Shown: piece by piece, positions 42,389 to 51,327 of the stretch
Layout: each line of letters begins with the position of its first letter
Numbering within the stretch: position 1 is the stretch's first letter
Assembly: GCF_052324685.1 (NCBI RefSeq)
Contig: NC_135228.1
Location: forward strand, 10,023,386-10,087,385
Reading direction: 5' to 3'
DNA length: 64,000 nucleotides
Source of the DNA: Brachyhypopomus gauderio
Lineage: Eukaryota; Chordata; Actinopteri; Gymnotiformes; Hypopomidae
The notes under the pieces: generated by a model
What the model saw: only the letters and a program-made list of their open reading frames with translations
What the model was told of the DNA's origin: nothing
Databases searched by the model: none
Position numbers and translations under genes: made by a program

Positions 42389-42906
42389 CACTGTGTGAGC
42401 TTGTTCAGTAGGCGCCCTATACGCAGCCAGTCTCCTACCTAGTTCTTCATAGTCAGCTATCCACTGCTGGTATTCAGATGGATGAGCACTAATTCTAGAA
42501 GGGTGGGCCGTCACTGGTAACTCATCACCAACTGCATGTTCAGCTTTCATAGGTGTTTGTTGTAAGTTGTGGATAGTGTGAGCTACACGTGTTGGTGTCT
42601 GCCCTTTAACATCAACAACAACCTCAGAACCCTCCCGCTGACTCACAGCAGCTCCATAGCATCTTTCAGACATAACAGATGTGAAAACCCCTGGTCCTCT
42701 AAGCCAAGTAAGGTTCTACATTGCATATATGAACAAATATACTCAATGCACCCCTCCTCATCGTCTTCTTCTACTGTGATGTGCTCTAGTTCGGGTACCT
42801 GTATGACTGTTTTGATGATTTGAGAAAGTTCACCAGCTGTCAACATGTGCAAACCCTTCCGAATCTCCCAAGCCAGTCCCTTCCTTCCGCTGTTCCTGCT
42901 CGCCAT
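42386..42906 (-). pseudogene. Gag N-terminal region, frameshifted
   Basis: ATG at 42906 (A at -3, G at +4) opens MASRNSGRKGLAWEIRKG and LTAGELSQIIKTVIQVPE, and stops at 42643. The continuation is in the -1 frame (42673-42386: EGSEVVVDVKG, then YQQWIADYEELGRRLAAYR). It is in frame with the Gag core but separated from it by TGA. No slippery heptamer is visible at this joint, so it is more likely a deletion than programmed. It overlaps the end of the membrane ORF by 77 nt. Confidence 0.6.
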
Positions 42907-43495
42907 GGTTTGAACTGATCGTGATGTCAAAATGGTCCTTAATTGTAATGAATGTTGGCACAGCCTCCATCTTGTAAGGTACAAATAATAGTGCCAACAG
43001 CCCCAGCAAACTATGCTTTCCCCAGGGCACATTCATTTCGGTCCAATTCCTCCACACACCGACCACGGCATTCACAAGATACTCCAACAGTCTATGACTG
43101 TAGAACATCAAAGTCAGCCCTACCAGCAGAGGGACTTCTCCACTCAGGCCCATAAATAAGAATATTAGTTTGGATGTGTGGGCTGGTCCTCCCAATGTCA
43201 CAGCCAGACCTAGAATCAACCTCCCCAACACACCATTGCCACTCCGTATGGCAACAGCAGCTAGGAAAACTACTAACACTAAGTCTGCATTACAGTAGAC
43301 CAGTCTTGTGCCTATCACACTAATGCTCTCCCCAATTCTCTGCTCAAAGGGAGAGAAAGGATTCCCTGTTGCTCGGCTCAAGCCATATGGCAAAGCCTCG
43401 GCATATCCTGTTGATGTCAAACTCACCGTCTTCTCCTCTTCTCTTTCCTCTTCCAGCACCTTGGCGTCAGGCGGTAGTGCCCCCGCCTTCCCTAG
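42830..43495 (-). pseudogene. Multi-span membrane protein ORF of the chimeric element
   Basis: An open -1 frame entered at the slippery site. A charged start (EEEREEEK) is followed by four to five hydrophobic spans: LVLVVFLAAVAI, LGRLILGLAVTLGG, LIFLFMGLSGEVPLLVGLTL and LLGLLALLFVPY. No ATG lies near its start, so expression by frameshifting is plausible. It resembles the small membrane proteins that follow the structural genes in flaviviruses only in general topology. No sequence family is recognised. It ends at 42830, inside the gag start. Confidence 0.55.
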
Positions 43496-43501
43496 TTTAA
43501 A
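43470..43501 (-). promoter_or_regulatory. Candidate -1 ribosomal frameshift signal
   Basis: The zero-frame codons TGT TTA AAC TAG contain the slippery heptamer T-TTA-AAC (43501-43495), immediately before the stop. Seven bases later, GGCGG (43487-43483) can pair with CCGCC (43474-43470) around an 8-nt loop. A -1 slip enters exactly the open frame that continues to 42830. Heptamer, spacer and hairpin fit the textbook arrangement. Function is inferred. Confidence 0.65.
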
Positions 43502-45000
43502 CAGTTCTTATTGTAAAAAGGAAACGTAGTCGTCTTGAAAATCACCACCTTCCAATCTTCACTCCCTAACTTAATTTCCGTAAGCTTACCACCCGTCCAC
43601 CGTAGGGCTTGGAAAGGAGGTACCTCATCGATCATAGCCCAAAGCATGATTCTAATATTTCGCCGTTTAGCCAGTTCATCGAAATATGTAAACAGGTCGT
43701 CAGCTCTATTAATTTGCCTCTCAGTCCATATTTTCATTCTCTGACTCCCATCAGTCTCTTTCCAGGACACCCGACACCCATCATCCACTCTCTGAGTCTC
43801 TGCCCTCGCCTGCTGGCCATTTCCATAGCCATAAACATGTCCGTCTGTGTCCCAGAATATAACTTGGTCTTCCCACAACAAATTCAAATTGTACCCAAAT
43901 ACTGGGTCGTGCACCTGTGAATTAGTCTGGCTCCGCAAAACATTTGTAATTTCATCTTCATCTCTACCAGCTGGAGCATTCAGAAGAAGCACATGGGCTC
44001 CCACCGATTGCCCAGTGAAGTCTATTTTCTGATACCTGTCCCATTTGAGGTAGTACCTAGCAGGGTTGATCCGGGCACCTACCCGGTAGCGCCACTCATA
44101 TTTTTCAACCTTACCCGCCACTAGTGACCACTCTCCATCATCGTTTTCGAGCCCCACCACATACATAGATCTACTATCATGAATCTTCGCTCTTGACTTC
44201 TCCATGTTCTCCAATTTGAGCTGCCTTTCCTCCAAAAGCCTCAATTTCAATTCCATCTCATTCATTCTTTGATGATGCTCCTCAAATCCAATTTGTCCTT
44301 CGTCATCCACAGCTGCAACCACAGTCAAGCTGATTAACACCCCCGCTATAGCTCCCAGGACTGCAACGTTTCCATTCCGGCTCCTTGTGGCCACGATATA
44401 GCATACAAAGCAGAGCAGTACTTTCATAATCAAGTTCTGCATGCCAAGCCCTTCCAGTGCCATATTAACAATTCGCATCAGACTTCCACTCAGCAATCCA
44501 GCAAAGCCTGCCAGGGGAGAATCTCCCACAGCTACTGTGCCCACAATATACCTCTTCCAGGATTGCATGTAGTGCACCCCCCAGGCGGCGAAGAACTTGT
44601 CCTCGCCCACCGGGAAGCACTCAACTCCAACGCAAACCTCTCCTTGCCTCGTTGGACAACTGTACTTCACACTGGTCTCCTTCCCTGCCACCAACGAAAC
44701 AATGTTTGGCGAAGTCTTGCAAGTTGTAGACACTACAGCTGCTGTGCAGGTCTCTCCACTAGCCACCACCAATGTCCCAACATCTCTCTTGTCAACAACC
44801 AAGGTAACCTGCCCTGAACAGGTCGTCACTTTCTTCAAATCTAATAATACCGGATTCAGTCCTATCCAGCACGCGGCTCCAGCTGGAGTCCACAACTTGT
44901 CTACTACCAACCGTGAATAATTCGATTTCTTCTCCACCCGAACCTGGGCAGACACACTCTCTCGACAACCTAGAACGCACCCATGCTGCTCCATGCTCAC
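43492..45000 (-). pseudogene. Envelope C-terminal part plus unrecognised domain
   Basis: Residue numbers count from 45000. About 20-130 form a Cys-containing beta-rich segment in the position of the class II domain III. About 131-185 form an amphipathic stem. Residues 187-231 form a two-span membrane hairpin (LLCFVCYIVATRSRNG between spans). Residues 236-275 are a charged coiled coil, and 278-502 a soluble domain I do not recognise (VDDGCRVSWKETDGS near its middle). The frame differs from the upstream ORF; the break lies between about 45000 and 44880. The zero frame stops at 43492 next to the slippery site. Confidence 0.7.
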
Positions 45001-46416
45001 GCACCATAACCTCTATTCCATTAGCTGTTGACCTCCCCCACTTAATAGCTCTGTTCTCTTCCACCAATTTCCCTTTGACTTCTGTCATGTATGGCATCAT
45101 AAGTACACTAGCAGGGTCTGAGCTCATCACTCGTGCTTCCCAGCCCGCATCTCCATTCCTATATACTACCAGATGTGCGTTCCCAAATTCCTCATCAATA
45201 GATAAATTACACTCACCTGTGTACGTCACCAACCCAGGAATAGATCCAAAAAACCTGTTAGCTCCTCGATGTAGCTCATGCTCATTGCCTTCAAATACTC
45301 GACAAGGGTCTTTTCCAAATTGCCACTTCCCGTCTGCACCCCTAGTGCACAGCCCGGGAAAAATCCCATCTGGCCCTGACACATCACCGATACTCACTTC
45401 CTTGTGCAATCCATGACTGTCATCCATAACAACTAAGGAACTATGGTAAACCACCTTCTGTAGCAGATATACCCAGACGTAATCTGCTGGTTGTGTTCCC
45501 ACATCCTTCAAGTCCACACAAGTGCATTCAGCTCCTCTGCCAAAAACCACACAGCCATTGCCCCAACCACGGGACACCCATTCTTTTCGACACTGTCGGC
45601 CCATCTCGCGACATTCCACATCACTCGTAGGGCACACGGCCTTTGATTCAGCTGTGTGTTCCAAATTCAAAGGTACAACATAGGAAAAACTCAATCCCTG
45701 TTCTAACGTTGCTTGGTTCAACTTGAATTGCACAGGTCTCTTAGCCGCTGCCACGCCCACCTGGACACATTCATGGTCCTCCACAGTGAACCACAGCTGG
45801 CTCTCCTCCTGGCCATGCACCACGTCAAACTGCAACATATCCTGACATCCCCCTACCAGGAGGACACCATGGTTATACAGATACACCAAACTCAAACCAA
45901 GAAGGGCGTTCCGCAATGTGCCAGATTTCATCCTCATGGCCGCCATCAAAAACACCAACACTGGCCAGTGTCTAGCTGTCAGCATCACTGTTCCATCAAG
46001 CCATCTGTCCCAACTCTCATGTACTCTCACGGCCTTGCCTATCAATTCCTGATCCTTTTCTTTCTTTATTCTACGGGGTGTTGCCACCGAACGCCTTTCT
46101 CGGCGCAGGACTGTCCTAGCGCTCTCTGCTATAACTTCATAATGCATGTCGATTTTCGAGCCCCCAACTCTACAATCTATTACGCAATAAAGCCAGTCCT
46201 GTGTGGGTTCGTCCCACTCGGTGTTACAGGCACAGGGTCCCCTGGCCTGCACATACTCAACCCCGTTCTCGTGACACTCGACTTGTCGAGTGTCTATTCG
46301 CATCTTCACAGGGGTGTCTCCTTCTACAACCTTCTCCCGACACCCCCGCACCTCAAAATGAGGATTTTCCCATCCACTGAAAAAAGCAACATAAGCAATA
46401 GGCACAAGACTTCCAT
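44792..46416 (-). pseudogene. Flavivirus-like prM/E-type envelope polyprotein, N-terminal part
   Basis: ATG 46416 (A at -3, G at +4) begins a hydrophobic signal-like stretch, then a frame break occurs near 46375. In the main frame (numbered from 46405) a Cys-rich pr-like domain precedes a furin-type RRERR followed by SV (46105-46091). A short M-like ectodomain and a two-span hairpin (about 146-185) come next. An E-like ectodomain then contains the class II fusion-loop pattern SRGWGNGCVVFGRG (45574-45533) within a Cys cluster. In flaviviruses this loop inserts into the host membrane at low pH. The frame stops at 44792. This is an inactive genomic copy. The identification rests on the fusion loop, furin site and topology together. 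Confidence 0.82.
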
Positions 46417-46733
46417 TGTCTATCTTGTGTTATCTCTATTGTCATGTAAGGTTCTTGCCGATTCAGCACTTATAATCAACTCTGAGTTAGATTATATTTT
46501 ATAACAGCTTATGTTCAATTCAGCTTTTAAATATCAATATAAAATGTGCAATTACTTCCAGTTTTATTCTAACAGAATTGGCATGAGAACACTGTCATTG
46601 ATATTAATACAAATTTATCAGCAGTACAAGACAGACTAGGCTCACATTTAACAGACTAGTCTTTATTTATTTAGTATTTAGCCAAAAATTTTACTCTAAA
46701 ATTGTCACCATGCACATCTAAACTACTCAACTA
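46417..46733. other. Region upstream of the chimeric element, unassigned
   Basis: AT-rich sequence where a 5' LTR or UTR would be expected. I found no TG...CA-bounded repeat matching sequence beyond the pol tail, and no tRNA-complementary primer-binding site. Confidence 0.35.
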
Positions 46734-46876
46734 GATCTAGATCAACGGTCACCAACTATGATCCTGGAGATATCCAGAGTTAAATTTCAACACTAACAAA
46801 GCAGTGGATACAAGCATGTACTGAACTTGGAAGAAAAGTAGCTCTCTAGAAACACTATTGATCACTGATCTAGACC
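46734..46876. mobile_element. Short palindromic MITE, degraded
   Basis: TCTAGATCAACGGTCACCAAC at the left and TGATCACTGATCTAGA at the right are inverted relatives. The interior, ATGATCCTGGAGATATCCAG and GAAAAGTAGCTCTCTAG, recalls the abundant fish hAT MITE that reads GTCACCAACCCTGG...CTGGAGAGCTAC. No clean TSD. Sequence from 46877 to 47099 holds nothing recognisable. Confidence 0.45.
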
Positions 46877-47201
46877 TTAGAAACAGGCTGCCATTTTCTT
46901 GAACCAACAACAATAAACATTACATACTTACACTTCACATCAATCTTGACTGGAATCCAGTATGAAACTGAAAGCAGAGCTACAGGAACAACTTTCCCAA
47001 AGCACATATACTATTAGAAAGCATATAAAATGTAGATATTTGAAACAAATTAAACTCCACATTCATGGCTCTCACCACACAAGTAAACCTACATCAATAA
47101 ACATTCAGGCATGAAAATGGGTCAGGGGTTAAAAAGGTGAGAAGACCGGGGGGCGGGGCATGTGACGTCATGGGGATACGGCGACAGGTGATGCCAAATA
47201 T

Positions 47202-47513
47202 TACGGAGCTCGTAAGGTGACGTCATGTAAAAAATATAATAACGCGTGGCCACGACTTACTAACGCATGCGAACGACTTACTAACGCGTGCGAACAAGAT
47301 AATTAAGTATTACTTTATATAAAGCCAGGTTTATCTTCCTTGGGCAGTCAGTTCGCGAACATCCCTGGGATCTGCTTGCTTTGCTGTGAAAAAATAAACT
47401 TTGTTGCCGCGTGTGAAAGGCGACGTTAGTATCTCATTCCCACGCATTAATAAGTCGTGGCCACGCGTTATTTATTTATTTTTTTTACATGATGTCACCT
47501 TACGGGCTCCGTA
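47202..47513. mobile_element. Nested element with 65-bp inverted termini and LTR-like core
   Basis: The arms TACGGAGCTCGTAAGGTGAC and GTCACCTTACGGGCTCCGTA extend inward about 65 bp, including AACGCGTGGCCACGACTTA on both sides. AAATAT flanks both ends (47196-47201, 47514-47519). Between the arms a TTTATATAAAG box is followed about 70 bp on by AAAAAATAAAC, like a promoter plus polyadenylation signal. It is absent from copy 1 of the host element. Confidence 0.7.
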
Positions 47514-48051
47514 AAATATAGTAAAATCCATTAAAAAATTTTTTTTTGACTGTCATGTCAATGGATTCAATGTAAACGCAATCCGTAAACGCAAGAAGCC
47601 GCTTTCGCCATTCCGGATGGCTTAGTCAAAACCATTACGTCTTAATGAACCAATAAATACATCAGCGGCGAAAATTATTGTAAAAATACCAGGTTTACGT
47701 GTTTTTATTTTCTAACATGAGCTAAAGCACAGGGTAGACTCAAACGACAAGAGTTTACAACTTCATCTTCAACCTTTTCAGCCCTGGTGCGAATGTGATC
47801 CTCACACGTCCCTGGATTCACCAGTTACAACTACAGACACACTAGAAAAAATTCTTGTTTCTTATTTTATGTCACCGTTAACTACACGGGGTTGACGCGA
47901 ACTTAAATAGGTAGATAGATGGGCCTATTATCACAAAAGCTTGTGGTTAGATCTGACAGTGTTCAACGCTGTAGCGAACGGCAGTAACTTTGTTTTACCG
48001 CAAAATATGAAAACGATTGAAACCATTAATAACCCAATTAAATCCACCCAA

Positions 48052-48172
48052 TTAAAAATGTACGATCTGGTAAACGTAGTGGTAAATGTACGATCTGGTA
48101 AATGTAGTGGTAAATGTACGATCTGGTAAATGTAGTGGTAAATGTACGATCTGGTAAATGTAGTGGTAAATG
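48052..48172 (+). repeat. 28-bp tandem repeat
   Basis: About four units of TAAATGTACGATCTGGTAAA plus TGTAGTGG. Copy 1 of the element (18900-18940) has only about one related unit, so the array expanded in this copy. Confidence 0.9.
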
Positions 48173-48396
48173 TACACTCTTCTGACTTGTCCGCGGTGTA
48201 GCACTAGGTCCTGCTTCTCGTCCCGCTTAGCAGTAAATGAATAACATGAATGAAGAACGTTCGTATGATTGAAACGCTATTTGGCCTCTATGATGGTTCT
48301 GGGCGGAAACTGCTGGCCACTGTCATTGAAATAGCCAATTTCGGAAGTGCTCTGTTTGCTAAATAAGTCAATATGATAATTAAAATATAATCTCCC

Positions 48397-48425
48397 GACC
48401 CCCCCCCCCCCCCCCCCCCCCCCCC
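48397..48425. repeat. Homopolymer C run
   Basis: About 29 consecutive C near the right end of the DNA element. Its length may be unreliable in assemblies. Confidence 0.9.
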
Positions 48426-49264
48426 AAACAAAAAACTCATCGGATCTACACGATTCACGTAGGTCACCCTTTTCAACTTCAAAACGGCGAATTTCGCCGA
48501 AAGGTGACAGATTTTCATGCCTGAACATTGCATGCTTTGTTGTGCTCACAACATTCCCATTACACTTACATGCACAGCCAGTCAAAGTCCATTAATTTTC
48601 TTAGAAGGCTGCAAACGTTGGCATTCATCGAGTGTTTCTTCTTCTCCACTACCTTTCCAGTTGTTTTGCTGACAACTTTTGCAGTGGAGTTCTTGGAGCC
48701 AGTAGTTGGGTTAATCCCCACAAAACACCTACAAAAACACACACACAAAAATGAATTATAATGTATAGCTGACATTAACTTGAAGCTACACTTTGCACAA
48801 AAGCTACAAGACAAAAAATTTGGAGCTGATTAAATGGAAAATGAGTGCAAATGTACTTGGGTAATAAAGTAGCCAGTCAGGGTATATTCTACTATGACAA
48901 AATTATTTACCTTTGGATAAATTCCAGCGTGCACGAGGCCTCTTCTTGGTATTCCAGGTTGAAATTGTAGAACGAGGCAAACAAAGTTGCCAGGCCCGCC
49001 ACAAAATTGGGATGTGGAGATAATACCACCTGACCCTCTATGCTCATCATCCATGTCACTGAAGTGAGTGTCTCACCTTAAGTCAATAAACATTCATGGA
49101 TATAAATATATTTACTAGAGCAAACAAAGTAAAAAAAAAAAAAAAAAAAAAACAGAACTAAATTGGTGCTACCTTGAACAATCAATCTTGGGGAGTCTGG
49201 TAAAGACACCGATCACTCCACATCTGCTGGAGTAGCTGTGGCCTGAAACACAGAATATATACAC

Positions 49265-49790
49265 TGATCAGACATAACATTAAAGTCACTGATGGGTGGC
49301 GTGAATAATATTTATAATCTTGTTTCAGTGGGACCTGTCAAGAGATCGAATACATTAGGCCAGTGGTTCCTCTCCGCTCATCAACTTACACTCCCCCCCC
49401 CCCCCCCCCCCCAAAAAAAAAAAATATTGGGGGGGGCACAAAAATATTCCCATCTACTAAAGGGGGGCACAGCAGAAAACGTTTGGGAACCACTGCATTA
49501 GGCAGTATGTGAAACATCAGTTCTTGAAGTTGAGGTGTTGGAAATAGTAAATATAGTCAAGAGTATGGATCTGAGTGACTGTGACAAGGGTGAGATTCTG
49601 ATGGATAAACGATTGGGATAGAGCGTCAGAGCACCCAAAAAAAAAGATGACTTTGAATATTCCAGATATACAGTGGTTAGTACATACCAAAAGTGGTCCA
49701 AGGAAGGACAGTGACCCCATGACAAGGTTATATACACAGGTGCTCAAGGCTCACTTATGTGCATGGGAAGCAAAGGCCAGTGCATACTTA
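49265..49790 (+). mobile_element. Tc1-like transposon fragment in a samd3-like intron
   Basis: Recognisable pieces of a fish Tc1-like element: ATGGATCTGAGTGACTGTGA at about 49564, GATAAACGATTGGGATAGAG near 49601, and CAGTGGTTAGTACATACCAA with AGTGGTCCAAGGAAGGACAG at 49671-49710. They correspond to the N-terminal helix-turn-helix of the transposase in a decayed frame. It is interrupted by the hAT MITE at 49361-49495. Confidence 0.7.
49361..49495. mobile_element. Small hAT MITE with perfect 8-bp TSD
   Basis: CAGTGGTTCC at the left and GGGAACCACTG at the right, flanked by CATTAGGC at 49353-49360 and 49496-49503. It contains a C run and an A run. It inserted into the Tc1-like fragment. Confidence 0.9.
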
Positions 49791-51327
49791 ATACATCAGT
49801 AATACATATGGCTGGTCTACTAACATTACTGACACAATTTGAGATTCACTCTGAACCAATTCAATCTTAAGATTGTAAAAGCAAATCAAATGAACACTTA
49901 CATCAACTTGTAAAATCAGTGCCCCAGACTTCTTTTTGAAGTGTGCCATTAGCAGGAGGACAACACATGGGCCCAGTATGGTCGAACCAATGGCATCAAA
50001 CCTTGACAAGATTCGTGTAACTTCTTCATTTGTTGGCTTTTGCCAGAAAAACTGCACAATCATCTTTCCTCTGTCCTCAACTGATTCATCCAGTTTTTCA
50101 AGGATGGAGATATCTGTGAGTATCTTGAAGTGATTGTAAAGTTCCTTCTGTGTGAAAAGATAAGGCCAGCCACTTCTCAGCTGCACTACTGTTGGTGCTG
50201 GACTTGTATTGATGGCTTTGCGCTGCAGGTAGTATGTTGCCTCCATCAACTGTGTGAGGTGCCCTCTGTCTGCTCCTGCTGGACCCTCATGAGCATAAAG
50301 CTCTTTCATTTCTTTTTGCTTTTCTTCTAGACTGGCTTCAGTTTCACCTTGAGGACAATCAGGTTGTCATCTAATGCATCCATACTGGTCTGATGGCCCT
50401 CTTACACTGTTTTTAGCTGATGAACCAGAGACTCCTTTGACCCTTCTGCGTCTTGCTATCATGCTGTCACGGTTGAGATGTTCAACACGAGTTTTCAGCT
50501 GGTTTACAAGAGAGGCATAACCACTCCCAATTCTGGTGCCATCCTTCAGAATGTCAGCAAAACTTTTGGGATATGGCTTTGCAATCATCTTGGCAACAGT
50601 AAAGCATCTGATCTTGTTGGATTAAGCTCGGAAAGACGCATTTCATCTACGATGATTCGAACCATCTCCCGACGATCTCTAGGAGTAGGGCGCTGCTCTC
50701 TGGCTATAGCCATATTTATTCCATGAGGCATCTTGCTCCATGAGACCTTGAAGCTGTCGGGCCATGTATCGAGGTCTACTGTGCTGGACCTGCTGTTTGT
50801 GCTGGCTGGACTGCGTGATGGAGCAGGGGGAATTTCTCAAAGATGAACTCCTTGATATGTCTACAGGTGATGAACTGCTGGTCTCTGTCTGCAAGTCTTC
50901 TGAAAACATTACAACAATGTGACACGTTGTTTCAAATATACAAGCAATTATGGTAATTATATTCTATTTTAATAAAATTACATACAAACATTTAATTTCT
51001 CAGCTTATTTTATATTTAAGTTCATTTTAAATAAAAGTTAATTAAGTTATACCAAAAAATTAAAGGCACCTTTTCTGACAAACATTTTAATCACTTACAT
51101 AATTAGGAACATTACCTTCAGTACTCCATGCTTGTAGTAGTTTGCGACACTGAATAGGTCTGAGGAGTTCCTGCAGATCCTCCTCTTTAGTCAGCTTCAA
51201 ATCTGACTTGCATTCCACCCCTGTGCTCAACAGTTTCTCCAGTAGGCATGATAGGGTTTGTTCTGGCAAGCTTGGTAGTACTGATAAGATTGCCTCTCTT
51301 ATCTCCTCTGCAGTAGAAGACATGCTT

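Larger units (their letters stand above)
36919..46416 (-). mobile_element. Chimeric Ty3/gypsy-type element with upstream flavivirus-like envelope region
   Basis: On one strand, in order: signal peptide and prM/E-like envelope (46416-43492), a slippery site (43501-43495), a multi-span membrane ORF (43495-42830), gag (42906-about 41200), protease (about 41180-40490), RT (40529-39642), RNase H (39627-38827), integrase (38890-37490) and a pol tail (37536-36919). The membrane ORF and gag overlap by 77 nt, and all segments have comparable decay, so I read this as one element. No LTRs, primer-binding site or TSD were recognised. An A run (T run at 36929-36957) ends the pol tail. It is inactive, with at least seven frame breaks or stops. 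The alternative is a gypsy element next to an independently integrated flavi-like sequence. Confidence 0.7.
47106..48523 (+). mobile_element. CAG-ended DNA transposon copy 2 with 6-bp TSD
   Basis: The termini CAGGCATGAAAAT and ATTTTCATGCCTG are perfect inverted repeats. The TSD AACATT lies at 47100-47105 and 48524-48529. Homologous in reverse orientation to 18760-19236. It contains a nested inverted-repeat element (47202-47513), a 28-bp tandem array (48052-48172) and a C29 run (48397-48425). No transposase is encoded. It lies just beyond the last exon of the samd3-like gene. Confidence 0.85.
48566..51323 (-). pseudogene. samd3-like SAM-domain gene, multi-exon, degraded
   Basis: Exon 51323-51087 encodes a SAM domain (EIREAILSVLPSLPEQTLSC, then KEEDLQELLRPIQCRKLLQA). 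A low-complexity linker (50905-50740) precedes RDRREMVRIIVDEMR and KPYPKSFADILKDGTRIGSG, then LKTRVEHLNRDS (50700-50450). The exon to 49902 continues with LMEATYYLQRKAIN. Further exons are 49243-49173, about 49075-48911 (PHPNFVAGLATLFASFYNFN) and 48728-48566 (GINPTTGSK, LRKLMDFDW), with AG/GT ends. This order matches multicopy fish genes annotated SAM-domain-containing 3-like. TGA codons near 50370 and 49205 and a frameshift near 50610 indicate a pseudogene. Its biochemical role is unknown to me. Confidence 0.75.

Noticed and set aside
43492-44190. Naming the post-envelope domain as a flavivirus non-structural protein
   Set aside because: Only a short GC-x-V-S-W-like resemblance and the position support it, which is insufficient without a profile or structure search.
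46417-47100. 5' LTR of the chimeric element
   Set aside because: No TG...CA repeat matching sequence beyond 36919 and no primer-binding site could be identified.
48397-49412. Gly-rich frames over C runs (48280-48585) and Pro-rich frame near 49391
   Set aside because: Artefacts of homopolymer C tracts.
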